Origin: an uncultured Erysipelotrichaceae bacterium
Lineage (GTDB): Bacteria > Bacillota_I > Bacilli_A > Erysipelotrichales > Erysipelotrichaceae
Assembly (NCBI GenBank): GCA_905201565.1
Contig: CAJKOS010000006.1
Location: forward strand, 1 to 33,018
Direction: 5' to 3'
Length of the DNA stretch: 33,018 nucleotides
Shown here piece after piece: positions 31,697 through 33,018 of the stretch (the first letter of the stretch is position 1; each line of letters opens with the position of its first letter). The translations under genes and the position numbers were made by a program. The notes beneath the pieces are model-generated. The model was not told the DNA's origin. It saw only the letters and a list, made by a program, of their open reading frames with translations, and ran no database searches.

Positions 31697-32469
31697 CAAT
31701 CCGTGCCGTATTCTTCGATATAGATGGAACATTGTTTTCCCATACGACAAATGCCATTCCGCTTTCTGCCTTAGAGGCTGTTGAAGCATTGCGAAAAAAG
31801 GGCATACTTGCCATTATTTCCAGTGGCAGAAGCTATCAGGAAATACAGGAACTCCCCGTCATCCAGTATCCATTTGATGGGTATATCCTTCTCAATGGAC
31901 AGATGATTCTCAATGAACAATTTGAAGTGATTGCGGAAGATGCGATTACCGGCAAGGATAAGGAAAAGCTGATTGAGGTGTTCAACGAAAAAGAAATACC
32001 TCTGTTGCTTGTAGAAAAGGACAGGATGTATCTCAATTTCTATGATGAAAGGGTAAAGAAGACACAATCCGCCATAGCAACAGCTGTACCACCACTTGGT
32101 GAATATGAAGGGGATGACATCTTCCTGGCTTCGGCCTTCCTTACAAGAGAGGAGCGCATACAATTGATGTCCCGTTTTGAAACGCTCAAGGCGGTGAGCT
32201 GGCACCAATATGGCATTGATATATTGCCAAAGCATTCCGGCAAGATGAAGGGTATACTGACATACCTTGAAAAGACAGGCATAGAGAAGGATGAAATCAT
32301 GGCTTTTGGGGATGCGGAAAATGATATTGATATGCTGGAGTATGCCGGTATTGGCATAGCTATGGGCAATGGTGGTGAAGATGTCAAAGCGGCTGCCGAC
32401 TTTGTAACACGTGATATTGATGATGATGGCATTGCTTATGCCTTACAGCATTTTGGATTGATAGATTGA
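31693..32469 (+). CDS. Cof-type HAD phosphatase
   Basis: A 258-residue Cof/IIB HAD hydrolase. Motif I FFDIDGTLFS, motif II ISSGRS, motif III lysine in LPKHSGKMKG, motif IV FGDAENDIDMLEYAG. It is a paralogue of the preceding gene rather than a copy: motifs align but overall sequence differs widely. Translationally coupled through ATGA overlap. Substrate unknown. Confidence 0.92.
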   Translation: MTIRAVFFDIDGTLFSHTTNAIPLSALEAVEALRKKGILAIISSGRSYQEIQELPVIQYPFDGYILLNGQMILNEQFEVIAEDAITGKDKEKLIEVFNEKEIPLLLVEKDRMYLNFYDERVKKTQSAIATAVPPLGEYEGDDIFLASAFLTREERIQLMSRFETLKAVSWHQYGIDILPKHSGKMKGILTYLEKTGIEKDEIMAFGDAENDIDMLEYAGIGIAMGNGGEDVKAAADFVTRDIDDDGIAYALQHFGLID

Positions 32470-32471
32470 GC

Positions 32472-32502
32472 AGCAGGGATGTGAATCACATCCCTGCTTT
32501 GT
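32472..32502 (+). terminator. Hairpin between convergent HAD gene and pseudouridine synthase gene
   Basis: Perfect 12-bp stem AGCAGGGATGTG (32472-32483) with CACATCCCTGCT (32487-32498), three-base loop, followed by TTGTT on the plus strand. The stop codon of the minus-strand gene is inside the hairpin (32486-32488). Confidence 0.65.
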
Positions 32503-33018
32503 TAAAGAAGGTATAATCGCTTCTTTCAAAGTCATGAATCTGGTGTTTCTTGTTGGAAAAAGGATCATGGAACGTAAGGGTATCTGCCCATAGTCCCATG
32601 TTTTGGAATTTGTGGGAAGGATGACCATAGAGAGGGTCGTTGACAATCGGGTAACCAAGATAGGAAAGATGGACTCTGATCTGGTGTGTTCTGCCTGTCT
32701 CCAGTTTACAGCGTATCAACATAAAGCCATCCTTTTGGGCAAGGCATTCAAAATGGGTGGATGCTTCTTTGCCGGTGGAAGAAACCCTGTACATACCCGC
32801 ATGGTGGCGGTCTTTACCAAGGCGGCGGTTACAAGTGAACTTCTTTCCAACCGGTATTGGTTTACCGGTGACGATCGCAAGGTATTCCCTTGCGATTTTC
32901 TTTTGGGCAAGCTGGTCATCAAACCATGGCTGTAATAGAGGTACTTTGGAATAGAGCACTAGTCCTGTTGTATCTTCATCAAGGCGATGGATCGGCCTTA
33001 GTGGAACATGGATGTTAT
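32486..33018 (-). CDS. RluA/RluD-family pseudouridine synthase, C-terminal part (5' end outside window)
   Basis: The frame is open to the window edge, giving about 176 residues. It modifies uridine in rRNA or tRNA to pseudouridine. Catalytic motif HRLDEDTTGLVL contains the nucleophilic Asp; ARREYL-like IAREYLAIVTG, GRTHQIRVHLSYLGYPIVND and PLYG are the other RluA-family motifs. The GTG at 32959 is internal and is not the start. Any N-terminal S4 domain lies outside, so target (23S rRNA versus tRNA) cannot be assigned. Confidence 0.92.
   Translation of the reverse strand, partial: NIHVPLRPIHRLDEDTTGLVLYSKVPLLQPWFDDQLAQKKIAREYLAIVTGKPIPVGKKFTCNRRLGKDRHHAGMYRVSSTGKEASTHFECLAQKDGFMLIRCKLETGRTHQIRVHLSYLGYPIVNDPLYGHPSHKFQNMGLWADTLTFHDPFSNKKHQIHDFERSDYTFFNKAGM

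Overview
The window is one chromosomal segment, about 45% G+C by eye, from an anaerobic butyrate-forming Firmicute. Supporting evidence is a Bcd-EtfB-EtfA set plus Ptb-Buk, AGGAGG-type ribosome sites, short intergenic gaps and a CCA-less tRNA gene. Gene content and protein style suggest a gut or oral lineage near Erysipelotrichia, but no marker here fixes the genus.

Layout. 1-2506: end of butyryl-CoA dehydrogenase, then etfB and etfA (electron-bifurcating crotonyl-CoA reduction). 2575-3506: small lipoprotein translationally coupled to dihydrofolate reductase. 3529-5539 (minus): ptb-buk, the phosphotransbutyrylase/butyrate kinase route that turns butyryl-CoA into butyrate plus ATP. 5658-6164: coaD. 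6165-6488: no gene, but a complete transcription unit for a structured RNA of about 150 nt, followed by the fruK promoter. 6489-11882: tightly packed operon fruK, fructokinase, serC, serA and a LarA-family racemase. 11927-12885: a gene remnant and a minus-strand protein with the R-S-E signature of mono-ADP-ribosyltransferases. 13039-14523 (minus): DUF1846 protein.

14651-17480: sigma-like coiled-coil/HTH protein overlapping the gene of an 821-residue membrane-anchored SpaA-like repeat protein. 17579-20131: TRIC/YadS-type membrane protein and a clan GH-A glycosidase with a very acidic C-terminal tail. 20207-23345 (minus): pfkA, deoD, ddl. 23373-24882 (minus): an intact iscB with its omega-RNA (HEARO-type) region, apparently inserted between the Shine-Dalgarno sequence and the start codon of ddl. 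24965-29790: patatin-like lipase, dUTPase, methionine aminopeptidase, nitroreductase and CBS-domain pyrophosphatase, packed as one operon. 29846-33018: RNase Z-like hydrolase, tRNA-Arg(CCG), two Cof-type HAD phosphatases and the C-terminal part of a RluA/RluD pseudouridine synthase.

The strongest unusual points are the IscB/omega-RNA insertion into the ddl leader with its self-targeting implication, the candidate ADP-ribosyltransferase, the stand-alone RNA before fruK, the sigma-like/SpaA-like gene pair, and a LarA homologue coupled to serine biosynthesis. No CRISPR array, rRNA or prophage is visible. Functional calls rest on motif recognition; no database search was run.
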